From: DATMER01 sp031390755 | Lineage (GTDB): Bacteria > Acidobacteriota > Thermoanaerobaculia > Multivoradales > UBA5704 | Direction: 5' to 3' | NCBI GenBank assembly: GCA_031390755.1 | Contig: JANMTS010000085.1 | Location: 1-64,000, forward strand | Length of the DNA stretch: 64,000 nucleotides | Shown: positions 46,001 to 53,500 of the stretch, one piece after another | Layout of the letters: each line of letters begins with the position of its first letter | How positions within the stretch are numbered: position 1 is the stretch's first letter | The notes under the pieces: model-generated | Databases searched by the model: none | What the model was told of the DNA's origin: nothing | Seen by the model: only the letters and a program-made list of their open reading frames with translations | Program-made: the position numbers and the translations under genes

Positions 46001-47545
46001 CGCCGCGGACGCGGTGCTCGCGCCGTAGGCCACCAAGGCATGATCGAGGCGGCTGGCGCGGCTTCCGGGATTGAAGCGGATCTGGCCCCAGTCCCCGGGA
46101 GCGGGGCTCGTGGCCGCGGCGTCGCCGTTCGTATCGCCGCCCAGGGAATCGTCCTTGAACGAGGTGAAGACGACCGGCGCCGCCTCGCTACCCTGGGCGT
46201 CCAGCGTGCCGTCGACGAACACGTCCGAAGCCGCCGTCTCCAACTTGACGACCAGGCCGGGACCCAGCACGAGCTTCCCGCGGCGCGCCACCGTCAGGTC
46301 GCCGCCCACCAGGTAGGTCAGCCCCGGATTGAGCGCCCAGGTGACATCGCCGGAGAGCGTTCCGCTCACCCGCACGCTGGCGAACTTGTTGCCGCTTCCC
46401 TCGTTCTCCCCGATCTCCGCCGTGGCACCATCCGCGTACTCCACGGAGATCGGATAGCTGCGGTTGCTGCTGAACGTGTTGCGCACCACCCGCGTCAGGT
46501 TCGCGGGGGAATTCGTCTGCATGAAGACCGCGGCGTTGTCATGGTCGGCGAACAGGGAGTCCTCGACGATCGCCTGGCCGTTGGCGGCCCACAGGCCGTA
46601 TTCGTCGCTGGAGCGGACGGTCGAATGAGAGAGGGTCAGCGAGCCGCCCTGGGCCACCTGGACGTTGGCATCCCACGGGCCGCTGGCGAGGCCGCCGTAC
46701 TCCACCGTGGCCCAGTCCAGGAGGGCCGTGCCGCCGTTCCCGATGCCGATGCCGTCCCAGTCGCCGCGGCGCAGCCGGCTGCGGTTGGAGGTGAAGAGGA
46801 TCCCCCGCGACTGCGTACCCTGGGCGATCAGGGTGCCCAGGACCTGGATGCCCAGGGCGCTGTTGAACTTCACCACCACGCCCGGCTCCAGGGTCAGCGT
46901 CACGCCCGCGGGGACCACGAGCTCGCAGGTGACGATGAATGGCCCGTCCAGGGCCTTCCACAGCGTGTCGCTGGTGATGCTGCCGCAGACCGTCGTCGGT
47001 CCCGAGGTGACCAGGTTCTCGTCCGACACGGCGTTGCTGGCCGGGACCTTGTCCGGGCCGTGGACGCTGTCGTCCGCAATCGAGGCGGAGAAGGAGAGGA
47101 CTGTGCCCACCGGGACTGTGGTGGAGACCTTGACCACGAAGGGGACCGCGGTCTCCTGCCCGGGCTTCAGCTCCGGGATGCTCAGGACGTACGTGCTCGA
47201 CGTCCCCACTCGCTGCCAGCCGGAGGCGCTCCCCGCGGGATCGAACGTAGTATTCGCCGGTACCGTAGCCGTGAGCACCACGCCCGTGGCGCTGTCGGCG
47301 CCGCGGTTGGCATAGGTGAGCTTATACGTGATTGTGGCGCCCTTCGCGGTAGATGGTGTGCCGTCGTCGACCGTCAGCTCCAGATCGGCGCCGAGGCACC
47401 CCAGGCAGTGCTCGCCGGTGAAGGCGAAATCCTGCGTCTGCGGGCCGGGGTCGATGCACACCGGCGCCTGGACCTGCGGCACGGCGAACGCCGCAGTCAC
47501 CGCGCCCAGCACCGACACGAGAGCAAGGCCCAGGGTCTTCCTCAC
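28085..47545 (-). CDS. Giant secreted multidomain protein (6486 aa)
   Basis: An exported protein with a signal peptide ending near residue 21. Order by rough residue: DUF11 48-168; parallel beta-helix with four long repeats 185-1288; Ala/Thr/Pro linker; two DUF11 1451-1705; CARDB; FG-GAP/VCBS propeller 1838-2301; CARDB and DUF11; PKD 2558-2738; a lectin-like insert 2748-2965; PKD; DUF11; CARDB; an NHL/SMP-30-like propeller 3405-3791; CARDB; a second FG-GAP propeller 4128-4561; DUF11; two cadherin-like VCBS units 4805-4988; seventeen Ig-like repeats 4993-6333; and a C-terminal domain resembling TadG-type pilus proteins (VVPVWDVATGQG, then YHVVGFARIRI). GTG 47545 directly follows the upstream TAG with GGAGG in front. 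Likely a cell-surface or released adhesin; ligand unknown. Confidence 0.88.
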   Translation of the reverse strand: MRKTLGLALVSVLGAVTAAFAVPQVQAPVCIDPGPQTQDFAFTGEHCLGCLGADLELTVDDGTPSTAKGATITYKLTYANRGADSATGVVLTATVPANTTFDPAGSASGWQRVGTSSTYVLSIPELKPGQETAVPFVVKVSTTVPVGTVLSFSASIADDSVHGPDKVPASNAVSDENLVTSGPTTVCGSITSDTLWKALDGPFIVTCELVVPAGVTLTLEPGVVVKFNSALGIQVLGTLIAQGTQSRGILFTSNRSRLRRGDWDGIGIGNGGTALLDWATVEYGGLASGPWDANVQVAQGGSLTLSHSTVRSSDEYGLWAANGQAIVEDSLFADHDNAAVFMQTNSPANLTRVVRNTFSSNRSYPISVEYADGATAEIGENEGSGNKFASVRVSGTLSGDVTWALNPGLTYLVGGDLTVARRGKLVLGPGLVVKLETAASDVFVDGTLDAQGSEAAPVVFTSFKDDSLGGDTNGDAAATSPAPGDWGQIRFNPGSRASRLDHALVAYGASTASAAPGQVRIDSEGVSVSDSTFRSSRQAGLHVTGAISLVRGSRFEGNLTHGLQIDLRSNRGLLLDGNTFVGNTLHAVSLGLTAARGGITLAGNAASGHQTNGVAVQGDVQGDFSVDASGQSGFALRLLSDLTVGAGATLTLSPGTVLKSGAAAADLHVFGRLIADGTFARRIVFTSFKDDSFGGDTNGDGGASTPAAGDWGQIWLRIGSSGSLLRNAVLAYGGATGQPETFATLRTDTPSVLLSDLTVRRSRQHGIYVASTSLSLARVTVENCSSSGLHVNALTGTVDMSLDGNAFLGNAQHAVFLDFQGVTGKVVAQGNAASGNGTNGIGVQGSFVGPFLFDWTGQSGFALRLTADLTVRAGAALTLSPGVVVKGGAADHEVRVEGRLIARGTAARPIVFTSLKDDSFGGDTNGDGGASSPAPGDWGQVWLRPGSTGNVLEEVVLVWGGATGVADVVAGLRVDSGRFSLVGGAVRKSKQHGVYAHRSSGEIRDVEVEDNAQAGVFFNDLAGNIEVTLEGSRFLRNGDHAAFLDLEATAGTVTVRGNTASGNLTNGIGIQGLVGGPLTLDWSGQADLPLRLNADVAVRSGAVLTLSPGTVVKAGSPQHDLIVDGSLVARGTVAQPVVFTSLKDDSRGGDTNRDGAASAPIAGDWGQVWLRAASSANVLEHCVLAWGGAVNVAETLANLRIDTPGVSATSCTFERSRQSGVHLTANPPPPLFSGNRLQGNTGNGLLHAGGSIGGILDARNNWWGHPSGPRHPTLNPTGQGNRVSDNVLFDPWLTSPEGAPLAPPSPLLEPGLAPEAPAQATTVATPSVLIPAGTTAPVAVAAAAAATATAAPPRPSSFFGRITLEETAGPTPPGTRISVWIGGIRYTETFSLLSGGESVYRIDVPGDVEGTPAVEGGQPGQTIRFRVAGVEAQQTAVWQDGLYERRDLIAEVGPDLAVTQTDGRDRVAPGETVTYTLTIENRGEGTATGVTVRDTLPDPVTFVGASDGGVTAGRVVTWPAFDLAEGASVTRTVTARVAAALPAGLEALVNMAMVGDDGTHGVEPDPSNNTAQDSDVLDAAPDLAITKTDGLAEILPGTTLRYVLTITNRGSQGATGVRVTDTLPENLTFFAASDSGAESGLTITWPEFGLPAGASVTREISGRVKAPLPTDLTALVNTAQVADDGANGADPNPADNSVTDTDTVLRKPDLAVPEVDASQTQLQLESLALSGDVLVRLENRGTLETAVPFEVTVFEDVNGDGAWTAGTDNLLGRQTYSAPLAAGQSVPFAVPVSGTVAFRDNRIFALADSANVIDELSETNSVGSTASGCETVPAVGAFEPELEILWPQPGIELPDSVDSASSPVVVNLTDDNGDGRINGNDVPDIVFTSANLDQYLGVYDPSVLRAIRGDTGEAVFDVQELYDGAFFHQFTLSTVAAGDIDGDRLPEIVVSTLRFRPPFEPSNVLIAYEHDGRLKWRSPVYSTNPSGRFTNRDNATIADIDRDGVPEIVVGGHVFNYNGSLRWKGAGGQAFQSIFNGDNPASGSISLVADLDLTGNPEIVTGNTAYRSDGSIYWQIPYDDGYPAVANFDADPFPEIVVVAKGKVRLHEHDGTLKWGPVVLPGTQPMAGGPPTVADFDADDQPEIGVAGSDFYTVFETDGTVKWQRKTQDFSSGMTGSTVFDFDGDGRFEVVYRDEVYLRVYRGEDGTVLFQVPVPSTTLNEQPTVADVDKDGNAEILVTADHGDGDSGIPGNASNAGLRVFGDANDNWVGTRSIWNQHAYSVGNVNDDATIPRDPDWSWLSHNTYRAQIAPPGVAFSSPDLTASRGRVDVSDFPRSLRITARIGNGGSSSVAPGLSVAFYAGDPAAGGALLGTATVGRLVPGGYEEVSFTWTSPPPQPSTIWIVADAEGRERECDETNNVYAFAYNLADVGLILRKDDGRGSIRFADETTYTLTIDNFAPQAATGVALTDVLPPHITFVSASDGGAVSGGVGGVVTWPPFTLEPGARATRTVTIRVVDTVQASVDTLTNTASVTDDGSHGPDPTPGNNTASDTNELLAFRAEAGGPYVGGEGEAIALDASGTADPESRIVRYEWDLDGDGAFDDATGASAAATFPDQGVYAVTLRVTDATGRFDIDTAQVTVANRPPVVDAGDDRAVLEGDRLSLSIPFTDPGAADTHTAVIDWGDGTFDPGTIAAGLILGNHIYPDDANAEVRVCVTDDDGDTGCDAIQVAVENQNPVVQGAGAFGLSAWRPEDYLSCYDGFSDWQVDAGAGAVTQRNNSRPSLFYGNFLALGSRVEGRLRVSSGGIGAMDGDAFGLAIGFLPGDTMSPAADYLLIDWRREEQSFRFGCGGQATARRGLALSRVSGVPADAELWAHDNRACNGTASGVRELARGKRFGSTGWTPGTEYTFALEASPDRLRLFINGVLELDVPGSFPNGRLAFYGYSQADVTYSGFSIKSIVGDEGRPLEARVGFTDAGVLDTHTATIDWGDGTPTAPGTIAKVAGFDVITGTHSFPDDGSFTVRVCATDDDGGTGCDDVPATVRNLAPVVEAGEKVLVDPGQAVTVNATFTDAGRADTHTATIDWGDGTREAGAVSQGSGSGAVSGSHAYTENRTFVVEVCVTDDDGETGCDSYQVNGVLDLGVAVDSNAGPIVAPGQIVTYAITVTNDGTLPASGVTVVDTLPDLANFVSAGPGGVYDPQTHAVTWPVGTLEPGQTVTLTFTVQADFVLPVGAVLNNTATISDDGSQGPNVKPGDTTDDQGGATARTPADLIVRSLDRSGTVTDFATLALTGTLGVEIANQGGLDVTVPFRVTVFADLDFDRAFTPGADRVFGEAEVTSPTLPIPAGAALTVPVAVAGAVEFRDAPIWAFVDSGATITEVDETNNLRNTGEACLVTGEIGRRTYTTDADFEEGVLFNVNHDAPHHDELRLNKIAQPFPFLWVAASARGTVVKIDTVTGKILGEYYSAPNNRGRDPSRTTVDLNGNVWVGNRAEGSGGRGAVVHIGLKEAFQCVDRNGNGVIDTSNGLGDLRPWPNTGGADDNGGVSTAADECILHYVRVNGTGTRTVAVTPENDLWVGGLDNRKHDLLDGKTGAILDSIAPPCGGYGGLIDRHGVLWSARPLMRYDPRTGELACLPVSNSYGLGLDSQGNIWNAQWEDGTVTKMAPDGTILDVFPTGGGSSRGVAFTADDNAWIANSGSATVTRLSNDGDLLATVAVGSTPTGVSVDAAGKVWVTNYGSDNVMRIDPATNKVDLTVSLGANANPYNYSDMTGAVSLGKTAPQGRWTVNHDGGQAGTKWGRVRWSSYEPPGSSVTVRAHSAESVGALAASTFVDVEKGIEIGVPDGRYLQVEVILLPSPAGETPIVYDITVETRSGLPDLTASFVRKVHFADAIELTVRIGNGGDAVSPAGTPVSLYDGDPAAGGTRISTFASLFALVPGQHQDVRFVWTSPPPGTHQLHLVTNDDGTSQGRGPVEECDRSNNTQVVEVSPLPDLIIPSIDRSTATTGLQALTIAGSLGIGLKNQGNTGVTEPFRVTVFVDLDRDGRLTAGTDRVLGQADFTDGLAAGALATLPVPVAGEVRFRDDLIWAFVDSEGVIPELSEDNNLNQTGAACDFRPPAGSFSPQVEWQWSGSTTLSGSNQVMMTPAVIDLTGDGVPEVVFTTFQGSNWSTDGHLRAVDGRTGAELFTVTDSTFDVRAGGSIAVGDVDLDGRPEIVAEADSGDRLLAFEHDGTFKWRSAVIPGGVNLGGPALADLDRDGTPEIIVGATVLNQDGTRRWAGTFGRGDNNNTWGPLSLVADLDLSGNPEVVAGNTAYRSDGTVLWRRSDLGDGFNAVGNFDADPFPEIVLVTNSRVYLLQHDGTTVWGPISLPGGGLGGAPTVADVDGDGQPEIGVAGSSRYVVFETNGTVKWQAVIQDNSSNVTGSSVFDFEGDGRAEVVYGDERFLRIYRGSDGTVLYQLAKSSATTYELPVVADVDADGNAEIVAVANNYYIGPQTGIFVIGDASDSWVPTRKLWNQHTYHVTNVNDDGSVPRQEEPSWLAHNTYRLNLRTEGGALAAPDLTASRIVVDLANPGVEVPVTARIGNGGKIFAPASAVVAFYNGDPAAGGTLLGTVATTRRLEPGEFEDVTFVWRTPAPGTYTVFVVADPGAGRGKVSECDEANNRHSHTFEVPTVPDLALAKDDGRPSAVPGQTITYTLTVTNVGTRDATGVTLTDQLPQNTTFISAGDGGTQSAGTVTWPAFSLASGASVTRTLTVRINRPLPAGVTAITNRAMVADDGTGGPDPTSDNNAATDVDSLRNAPEAGDDDATTQEDTAVEIDLFANDSDADGDPLNLAELTQPAHGTVTVVTPGDTGRVVYTPGPNFHGIDTFTYTVSDGTGGSDTATVTVTVTPVNDPPVANSDLGETDRDVPLVLSLLANDSDVDGDTLTFLSPPQPFGGSLTLNPDGTQTYTPAPGFVGVDVFVYTITDGIEGGGGTDSATVTINVKQTDDQPPTILITGVTEGECRNQDVTPVISVSGEHVAAQTATLNGQPFESGTPVIADGDYTLVATATDDAGNTGTETVTFTIDKTLPVIAVTGVPANQCVNIPVTPVFQATDRHLGVVSASLNGEVFTSGTEVSADGDYTLAIEAADTCGNSSARTLSWTIDTVPPGITVTGVPEGQIVSSDVTPVIDVIDSHLGLVTVTLDGAPFTSGTAVSAEGEHTLRIEAADTCGNSSERTLTFAIDKTPPKLEIAGVVDGACGNADVTPVVTVQDIHLAGVEITLNSVPFQSGTPVTAEGDYTLVAVSIDVAGNMARQERRFTIDKTPPAITIEGALDGAIVSTAVTLAFSATDQHLGTVAATLNDQPFTSGATITTEGDYTLVVTATDACGNSSSQTMRFTIDTTPPVITITGVSESCGNEDVTPVFSVTDAYLERVAATLNGQPFTSGTVVTAEGDYTLQIQASDRAGNSSSETRTFTIDKTAPAITLTGAIDGAIVNTDMTPVFTATDTNLSTVIATLNGTPFTSGRAVGAEGSYVLIVTATDTCGNSSSQTVRFRIDKTPPFIAITGVPEGCLNVDVTPVFSATDLHLDTVTATLDGQPFTSGTAVTAQGDHTLRIEAADQTGNLSTETRTFTIDKTDPAITLTGVTDGAVVNTDLMPTFTATDAHLSLVTATLNGAPFTSGATITAEGDYRLVVTATDTCGNSSSRTVLFTIDKTPQGISITGVPEVCWNEDVTPVFTATGAQSLTATLNGQPFTSGTTVTAEGDYTLRVTATDAAGNSSMDTRTFTIDKTNPAITLTGATDGALVNTDVTPVFSATDVHLSTIAGVTATLNGQPFTSGTVVTAEGDYALSVTATDDCGNSSAQTVRFAIDKTPPAIGITGVPAGCVNESVTPVFTAADLRLDTLTATLNGQPFTSGATVTAEGDYALQVQAGDRAGNTSSETRTFMIDRTAPVIAISGATDNSIGNTDVAPVFSAADTHLSTVTATLNGQPFTSSTVVSAEGNYTLVVTATDNCGNSSSQTVRFTIDKTPPTITITGVPNGQCVNVDVTPIFSVTDIHPNVVAATLNNAPFTSGTVVSSEGDFTLRIEALDRAGNSAVEIRTFTVDKTDPVISIAGVSDGAIVNVNVTPVFSAADAHLNAVSATLNGVPFTSGTVVSAEGDYTLVVTATDRCGNSSPQTVKFTIDKAPPAITITGVPAGCVKANVTPQIQVTDLHPATVTVRLNGAPFTSGTAVTAEGSYTLQVTATDAAGNTAAATRTWNIDKAPPVITITGVSEGDLRNEVVTPAFNATDLHLSSVTATLNGQPFISGTPVSTLGSFTLTVTATDTCGNSSSRTVHFTVGACELYPIALSATTVQGAQPGSTLPDVFNGSQSGNFGWLTWTGANSAPSLIDSLTPPGNSSAYTNPNNPGDHVVSVGDWVQGRPGVSNASGVRNALDTLKTRDIVVPVWDVATGQGANTSYHVVGFARIRILDYRLPSENRITARFLGLAKCGG
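28545..32565 (-). repeat. Seventeen tandem Ig-like repeats in the giant protein
   Basis: Seventeen copies of about 79 residues (about 237 bp) carry the core TATLNGQPFTSGT, then EGDYTLVVTATD, GNSS and FTIDKTPP. Many alternate between two subtypes, one with D-G-A-x-V-N-T and TCGNSSSQTV, the other with PxGCxNxDVTP and RAGNSSSETR, giving a double period near 474 bp. This is a coding repeat likely to vary in copy number. Confidence 0.85.
43680..46990 (-). repeat. Beta-helix repeat block in the giant protein
   Basis: Four long units of about 225 residues, each with a LTLSPGTVVK-like start, then VFTSxKDDSxGGDTNxD, AGDWGQxWLR and an N-x-W-type end. Matching positions in the DNA are near 46130, 45455, 44775 and 44095, spaced about 680 bp. 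The block ends with a NNWWGHPSGP motif typical of right-handed beta-helix proteins. Confidence 0.8.
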
Positions 47546-50500
47546 CTAGCTCCCTCCTCCGCGGTACCCCAAAGAGACGCTACGCAGAGCCGGAGACTGC
47601 GTCCCGTTCCCGCGCAGCGTGACCCGGACCTGGACGTAGCGGCCGGCCGGCAAGTCCACGGCCTGGTTCGGCGCCACCTGCACCCACCCCTGCATCACCT
47701 GGGGCGTGCCGGCCGGCGCTCCGGAAGGCGGCGGGGCCGTGGCGCACATCCCCGCGCCGCGGGCCTCGGCCAGGGCCTGGATCTCGCCCGCGGAGAGCGC
47801 CCGGTCGAAGACTGCGACCTCGTCCAGGAGACCGGGGAAGTAGTGCTGATCGAAGCTCGCGCGCGAGCCCAGGGCAGTCTTCTGGGTGCACTGCGTCAGG
47901 TTGCCCGCGGCCGCCGTGACCGCGGCGAGGACGCCGTTCACATAGAGGCGGATCTCCTGGCCGTCGTAGGTCCCGGCGAGATGGGTCCAGCGGCCGAAGG
48001 GCACCGCAGAAGGCCCCTCGGCGGACTGCCAGCCCCCGTTGACCTGCACGTGCATCCGCGGCTTATGGCTGACACCGTCCTCATTGAGCGCGAGGAGGAA
48101 GCCGCAGTTGGGGCTGTTCCCCTCCTTGTAGGAGATCAGGCTCTCTCGCGTGCTCGTCGCGCCCTCGCGGTACATCCAGGCCTGGACCGTGACCCGCGTG
48201 AAGCTGCCGAAGCTGAGGATCTCGACGCGGTCGTTCACGCCGTCGAAGCGGAAGGCCTGCCCCGCCTGGCCCACGTCAAAGGCCGTGCCGCCCGCTAGCG
48301 TGCCGGCGTTCGTCCCGGCCGAGTCCGCCGCGTTGCCCTCGCCCCGCCACCAGCTCGCGCGGTTGGCCGGAGGTCCGAAACAGTCTCCCGGGCAGCCCGC
48401 GGCATCAACGGGAGTGCGAGCGGGAGTGGCCGGGCAGGCGTCCACGGGATCGGCCACGCCGTCGCCGTCCGCATCCGGCTTGCAGAGGCCGGAGCCGCCC
48501 GCGGCATAGAGCGCCTGGATCTCCGCCGCGGTCAGCGCTCGGTTGAAGACCGCGACCTCGTCCAGGAGGCCACGGAAGAAGCCGTTCGCCGCGTCGTTCG
48601 AGAAGCCGAGGTTGACGCCGGTCTGTCCTGTGAAGTTCGAGGACGCCTTGCTGCCCGCGGCCCGATGCACGCCGTCGACGAAGATCTTCTGACCGCCGAC
48701 CGCGCCGCCGAAAACGTGCACGGCGTGATGCCATCTCTCGTCCGCGTAGCCCGATGCAGCGCTGCAGACCGTCTCGTCGCTCCAGACCCGCGCGCACAGG
48801 CGGCCGTTGCTCAGGTAGAGATGGCGGTCGTGGCCTCCGCTGCCCAGCGTGCCCGAGTCCACGGAAAAGAGGCCGCAGTCGCCGCAGGAGGTCTTGAACC
48901 AGAGCGAGAGCGTATAGGCGGTCTCCGACACGTCGACCGTGGGCTCGACGTAATCGTCCGTTCCGTCCAGCCGGAAGGCCCGATGCGAAAGCCCCTCCGC
49001 GAAGGCCGCGCCGTTGCGTAGGACCTCGTCCCGGCCCACCTGGAGATTCCGGCCGTTTCCGTCGCCCGGCCACCAGCCGGCGAGCCCCGAAGGTGCGATG
49101 CACCGCGCGTCCGCGAGATGCGCGGGATCGTCCGCGGCGCGGACCTCGAGAGTCAGCGCGCCGCCTGGGACCGTGTCCACGGCTGTGCCCGACGGCGACA
49201 CCGCGTTCCAGGCGACCGCCGACAGGTCCGCGCCGGCCGGCAGCTCGAGGACCGCGGAGGTGAACTGTCCCTCGGTCCGGCCCGAAGCGAGCACAATCCG
49301 CTCATCCCCATTCACGACGGCGCCGTCGAGCGCAGCCCCGGTCCAGGGGCTTGCCGCGACCAGCGCGCCGGAGACCGGACCAATCACGGCCGTGGCTTCG
49401 TCCGCGTTGCCGTCCGCGTTGCCGTCGGCATCCACCGCCTGGAGGTTGAAGAAATAGCGACGGCCATCGATCAGCCCGGGGACGGCCACCTCCAGGGTAT
49501 GCCCCGCGCTGCTCGCGGCCGGCACGGCCTGGGTGATCCGGCCGACGCCCGCCAGGCTGCGGTCGACGGGGCTCACGGTGCTGTAGTAGAGGTCATAGGC
49601 CACCGTCGAGCTGTCGGCGGCCGGCTCGAAGCGGACCACGGCCCGGCCGGCGCCGCCCTCCGCGAAGAGGGCTCCCGCCGGACCCGTCCAGGCCGGAGCC
49701 GCGACGTCGGTCCTCGGTGTGGCGCAGACCTCGCGAGACGGATCTCCCTCCCTCCCCTGGGAATCCACCGCCCGCACCTGGTAGCAGTGCCCGATCCGGT
49801 TCGTCAGGACGGCCTCCTGGTAGGACGGCGCCGGCACGGGCGAGGAGGTGCGCAGGGTCCAGGCCGTCGCCGGGGGGAGCCGGCGGTAGACGTTGTACCC
49901 GGTCACGTCCCTCTCCGGGTTGGCGCTCCACGCCACGGTGACCGCGCCGTCCGCCGGCTGGGCCGTCACGCTCGCCGGCGCGACCAGAGGCAGCGGGCTC
50001 GCGGTGAGCCAGGCGGTGTAGTCCACCCGCTCCGACACCCGGTCGCCCAGCCCGCCGGGGTTGAGCACCGGGTCCAGCGGACCCGAAGGGTCGCCCCACC
50101 AGTTGAACCGCGCGAACAGAGACAATGCTGTGCCGTTGAAGGCCCCGAACTGGGAGCTCCCCTCGATGTCGCTGTCCGCCAGAGACAGGGGACCCGAGGC
50201 GAGCAGCCGCAGGCCGCTGGAATTGCCGATCAGGCGCGTCCCAGTCAGGACCGAGCTCGAGAGGCTCGCCAGGACGCCGTTCTGGCCGCTGCCCCGGACC
50301 GCGACCCCGCTCAGGTAGGGGGACGAGCGGTAGATCGCGACGTTGCCGCCCGAAGCACCGCCATACTCCACCGCGCCGTCGAAGAGAAAGCTCAGGTCGT
50401 CCTGTGTCAGGTCGGCGAAATAGATCCCATTCCAGAAGCCGGGTACGGGGGAGAGGGTATTGGCGGTGAAGGTCACGCCGCTCGCCCGGAGGGCGCCCCA

Positions 50501-53500
50501 GTGGCCGCCCTCGATGCCGCTGTCGCCGCCGATTTGCAGGCCCGCCCCGCGCTCGAACCGCACCTCGCCACCGCTCTGGAGGACGAGCGTGCTCGTGCGG
50601 TCGCTCCCCGTATTCTGATTGCCCCGGACCTGCACGTCGCCGAGGACCAGGAATGGGAGGTCCGCGGCCGGCCAGACACGGGTCTGGGGTCCGCCCGCGG
50701 ACCCCATGACACCGCTCTCCACCGCCACGGCAGCTCGATCGAAGGGATAGCCTTCGGCCCGGCTGCCGCGCAGGCCCGCGACGTTCACGTTGGGGTCAAT
50801 CCGCACCGGATAGGGGCCGCCGCGCAAAATGGCATCCCGCAGCAGGATCGTCGAGCTCCCCGTGGCGCGGACGGCCGCGCCGCTCCCCCCCTCGATCTCG
50901 CCGCCGAGGACGGTGACCTGCGAGGCGGAGTTGGACGAGAGGTAGACGCCCGACGAGGCCGTGTTGCGGACCGCGAAGCCGTTCTTGAAGACCGGAGCGC
51001 TGGCGTTGATCCACACGGCGCCGGGGACGTCGCCGCCGGCCCACTCGATCGAGCAAGCGTCGAGGAACGTGTTCGCGGCTCCGTCGAGCGCCAGGTCGGC
51101 AAAGTAGATCCCCTTCCAGAAGCCGGGCACGGGTGTGGCGGAGCCTGCCGTAAAGGTGACGCCCGTGGCCTGGAGGCGGCCCAGGTGGCCGCCGTCGATT
51201 CCGGAGTCGTCGCCGATGAAGAGCCCGGCGCCGGAGGCGAAGCGCACCTGGGTCGGGGAGCCGATGATCAGTGTGCTGGTGCGGTCGCCGCTGGTGTTCT
51301 GATCGCCTCGCACGGTCAGGTCGCCCAGCACGATGTAGGGGAGGTCTCCTCCCGGCCACGTTCGGCTCTGGACGGCGGTCCATCCCATGATGCCGCTTTC
51401 GACCGCGATGCCGTCCCGGGCCGGTTCGTACCCGGCTGCCGTGTTGCCATTCAAGGCAGCCAGGCTGACGTTGGGTTGGATCTGCACCGGATAGACGCCG
51501 TTGCGCAGCGTCACCCCGGCCAGCGACAGGGTCGACCGGCCCAGGGCCTGCACCGCCGGACCGCTCCTTCCCTGAATCTCGCCACCGGTCACGGTGGCGG
51601 CGGTGAAATCGCTGGCCGAGAGGTGCAGACCGACGGTGCCGGTGGCGCGGATGACCGTGCCGTTGCGCAGCTCCAGGGAGGTGGCGTTGACCGCCACAGC
51701 CCCCGCTGATCCGGCGCCGCCGGCGTCCTCCACTACGCAGGCGTCCAGGATTCCACCGGCCGTGGCCGTGTCGGCGAAATAGATCCCCTTCCACCATCCG
51801 GGCGATGGAGTCTCCGTGTTCCCCCGGAATCTCACGCCGGTGGCCTGGAGCTGACCCGCATAACCCGGGTGCTGGCCCGAATCCCTGCCGATGGTCAGGC
51901 CCGCTCCGGCGTCGAACCGCACCTCGGCCGGAGCGCCGATCACCAAAGTGCTGAGGCGGTCGCCGCTCGTGTCCTGATCTCCACGGATCTCGATGCCACC
52001 CAGCACGATGTAGGACAGGTCACCGCCCGGCCAGAACCGGCTCTGTGGGCCGCTGCTGCTGCCCATCAACCCACCTTCGACGGCGATGCCGGCCCGGGGC
52101 GAGATGTAGCCGGTTGCCCTGTTGCTTCCCAGTGCCGCGAGAATCACATTTGGCTGGATCTGCGCAGGGTAGGTCCCGCTGCGCAGCGCCACACCTGTCA
52201 GCGACAGGGTCGAGCGTCCCAAGGCCTGTACCGCGGGACCGCTTCCCCCTTCGATTTCTCCACCCGTCGCCGTCGCTATCGTGACCGCGCTTGCGGACAG
52301 CCAAAGACCCACATTACTCGTGGCACGGATGGCTGTACCATTGCGCAGCACCAGCGAGGTGCCATTGACCGCCACCGCTCCATTCGAGCCCGCACCACCG
52401 GCTCCCTCCACCACACAGGCATCCAGGATGAGCCCGCCTTCCGTGGCGGTATCCGCGAAGTAGATCCCGGCCCAGAAGCCCGCCGTGGGTGTCGTCGTGT
52501 TCCCCTTGAACGTCACTCCGGTGGCCAGGAGCTTGCCCGCGAAGCCCGGATGCTGCCCGGAGTCCTGGCCGATGGTCAGACCGGCTCCGGCATCGAACCG
52601 CACCTCGGCAGGCTGACCGACACCGATCGTCAATGTGCTGGTCCGGTCACCGCTCGTGTCCTGGTTGCCCCGAATCGCGAGGTCGGCCAGCACGATGTAG
52701 GAAAGGTCTCCCCCGGGCCAGGTACGGCTCTGGGGATCGCTGCTGCTGCCCATCAGACCGCCTTCAACGGCGATCCCGTTGCGCTCTGGGATATATCCGG
52801 AAGCTGTGTTCTCGCTCAGCGCCGACAGGATCACGTTGGGCTGGAGCCGCACGGGATAGGACCCCTTGCGCAGCGTCACTCCCGTCAGTCCGAGCGTCGA
52901 CCGGCCCAGCGCATAGACTGCGGGACCACTCCCACCCTCAATCTCGCCGCCCAGCGCGGTGGCGGAGGAGTCGGCGCTGGCCGTCAGGTAGAGACCCGTG
53001 CTCGCCGTGTCATGGACAGCCGTGCCATTACGCAGCTCCAGCGAGGTCGCGTTCACCACCACAGCCCCGAGGGCACCGTGCCCTCCGGCCTCATCAATCC
53101 TGCAGGAGGCGAGAAATGTCTGGCCGCCGCCAGTCGTCGTGTCGGAGAAGTAGATTCCTTTCCAGAAGCCTGCGGCGGGGCTCGTCGTGTTGCCCCTGAA
53201 GGTCACGTCGGTGGCCTGCAACCGACCCGCATAGCCCGGATGCTGGCCCGCGTCCCTGCCTATGGTCAGGCCCGCCCCGGAGTTGAAACGCACCTCGCCC
53301 GGACTCGGAATCACCAATGTGCTGGTGCGGTCGCCGCTCGTGTCCCGGTCGCCGCGCACCGTGAGATCCCCCAGCACGATATAGGGCAGATCCCCTCCGG
53401 GCCACGTCCGGCTTTGGACGGAATCGGCGCTCCCCATCAGGCCCGGCTCGACTGCGACGCCATTCCGATCCAGGGAATATCCGGTTGCCGTGTTGCCGCT

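Noticed and set aside
29000..47500. Several long plus-strand open frames over the giant genes (up to 1717 codons)
   Set aside because: They mirror the minus-strand codons of high-GC repeat proteins, giving Arg/His/Asp-rich strings with no domain, and the minus strand has a complete signal peptide and domain series.
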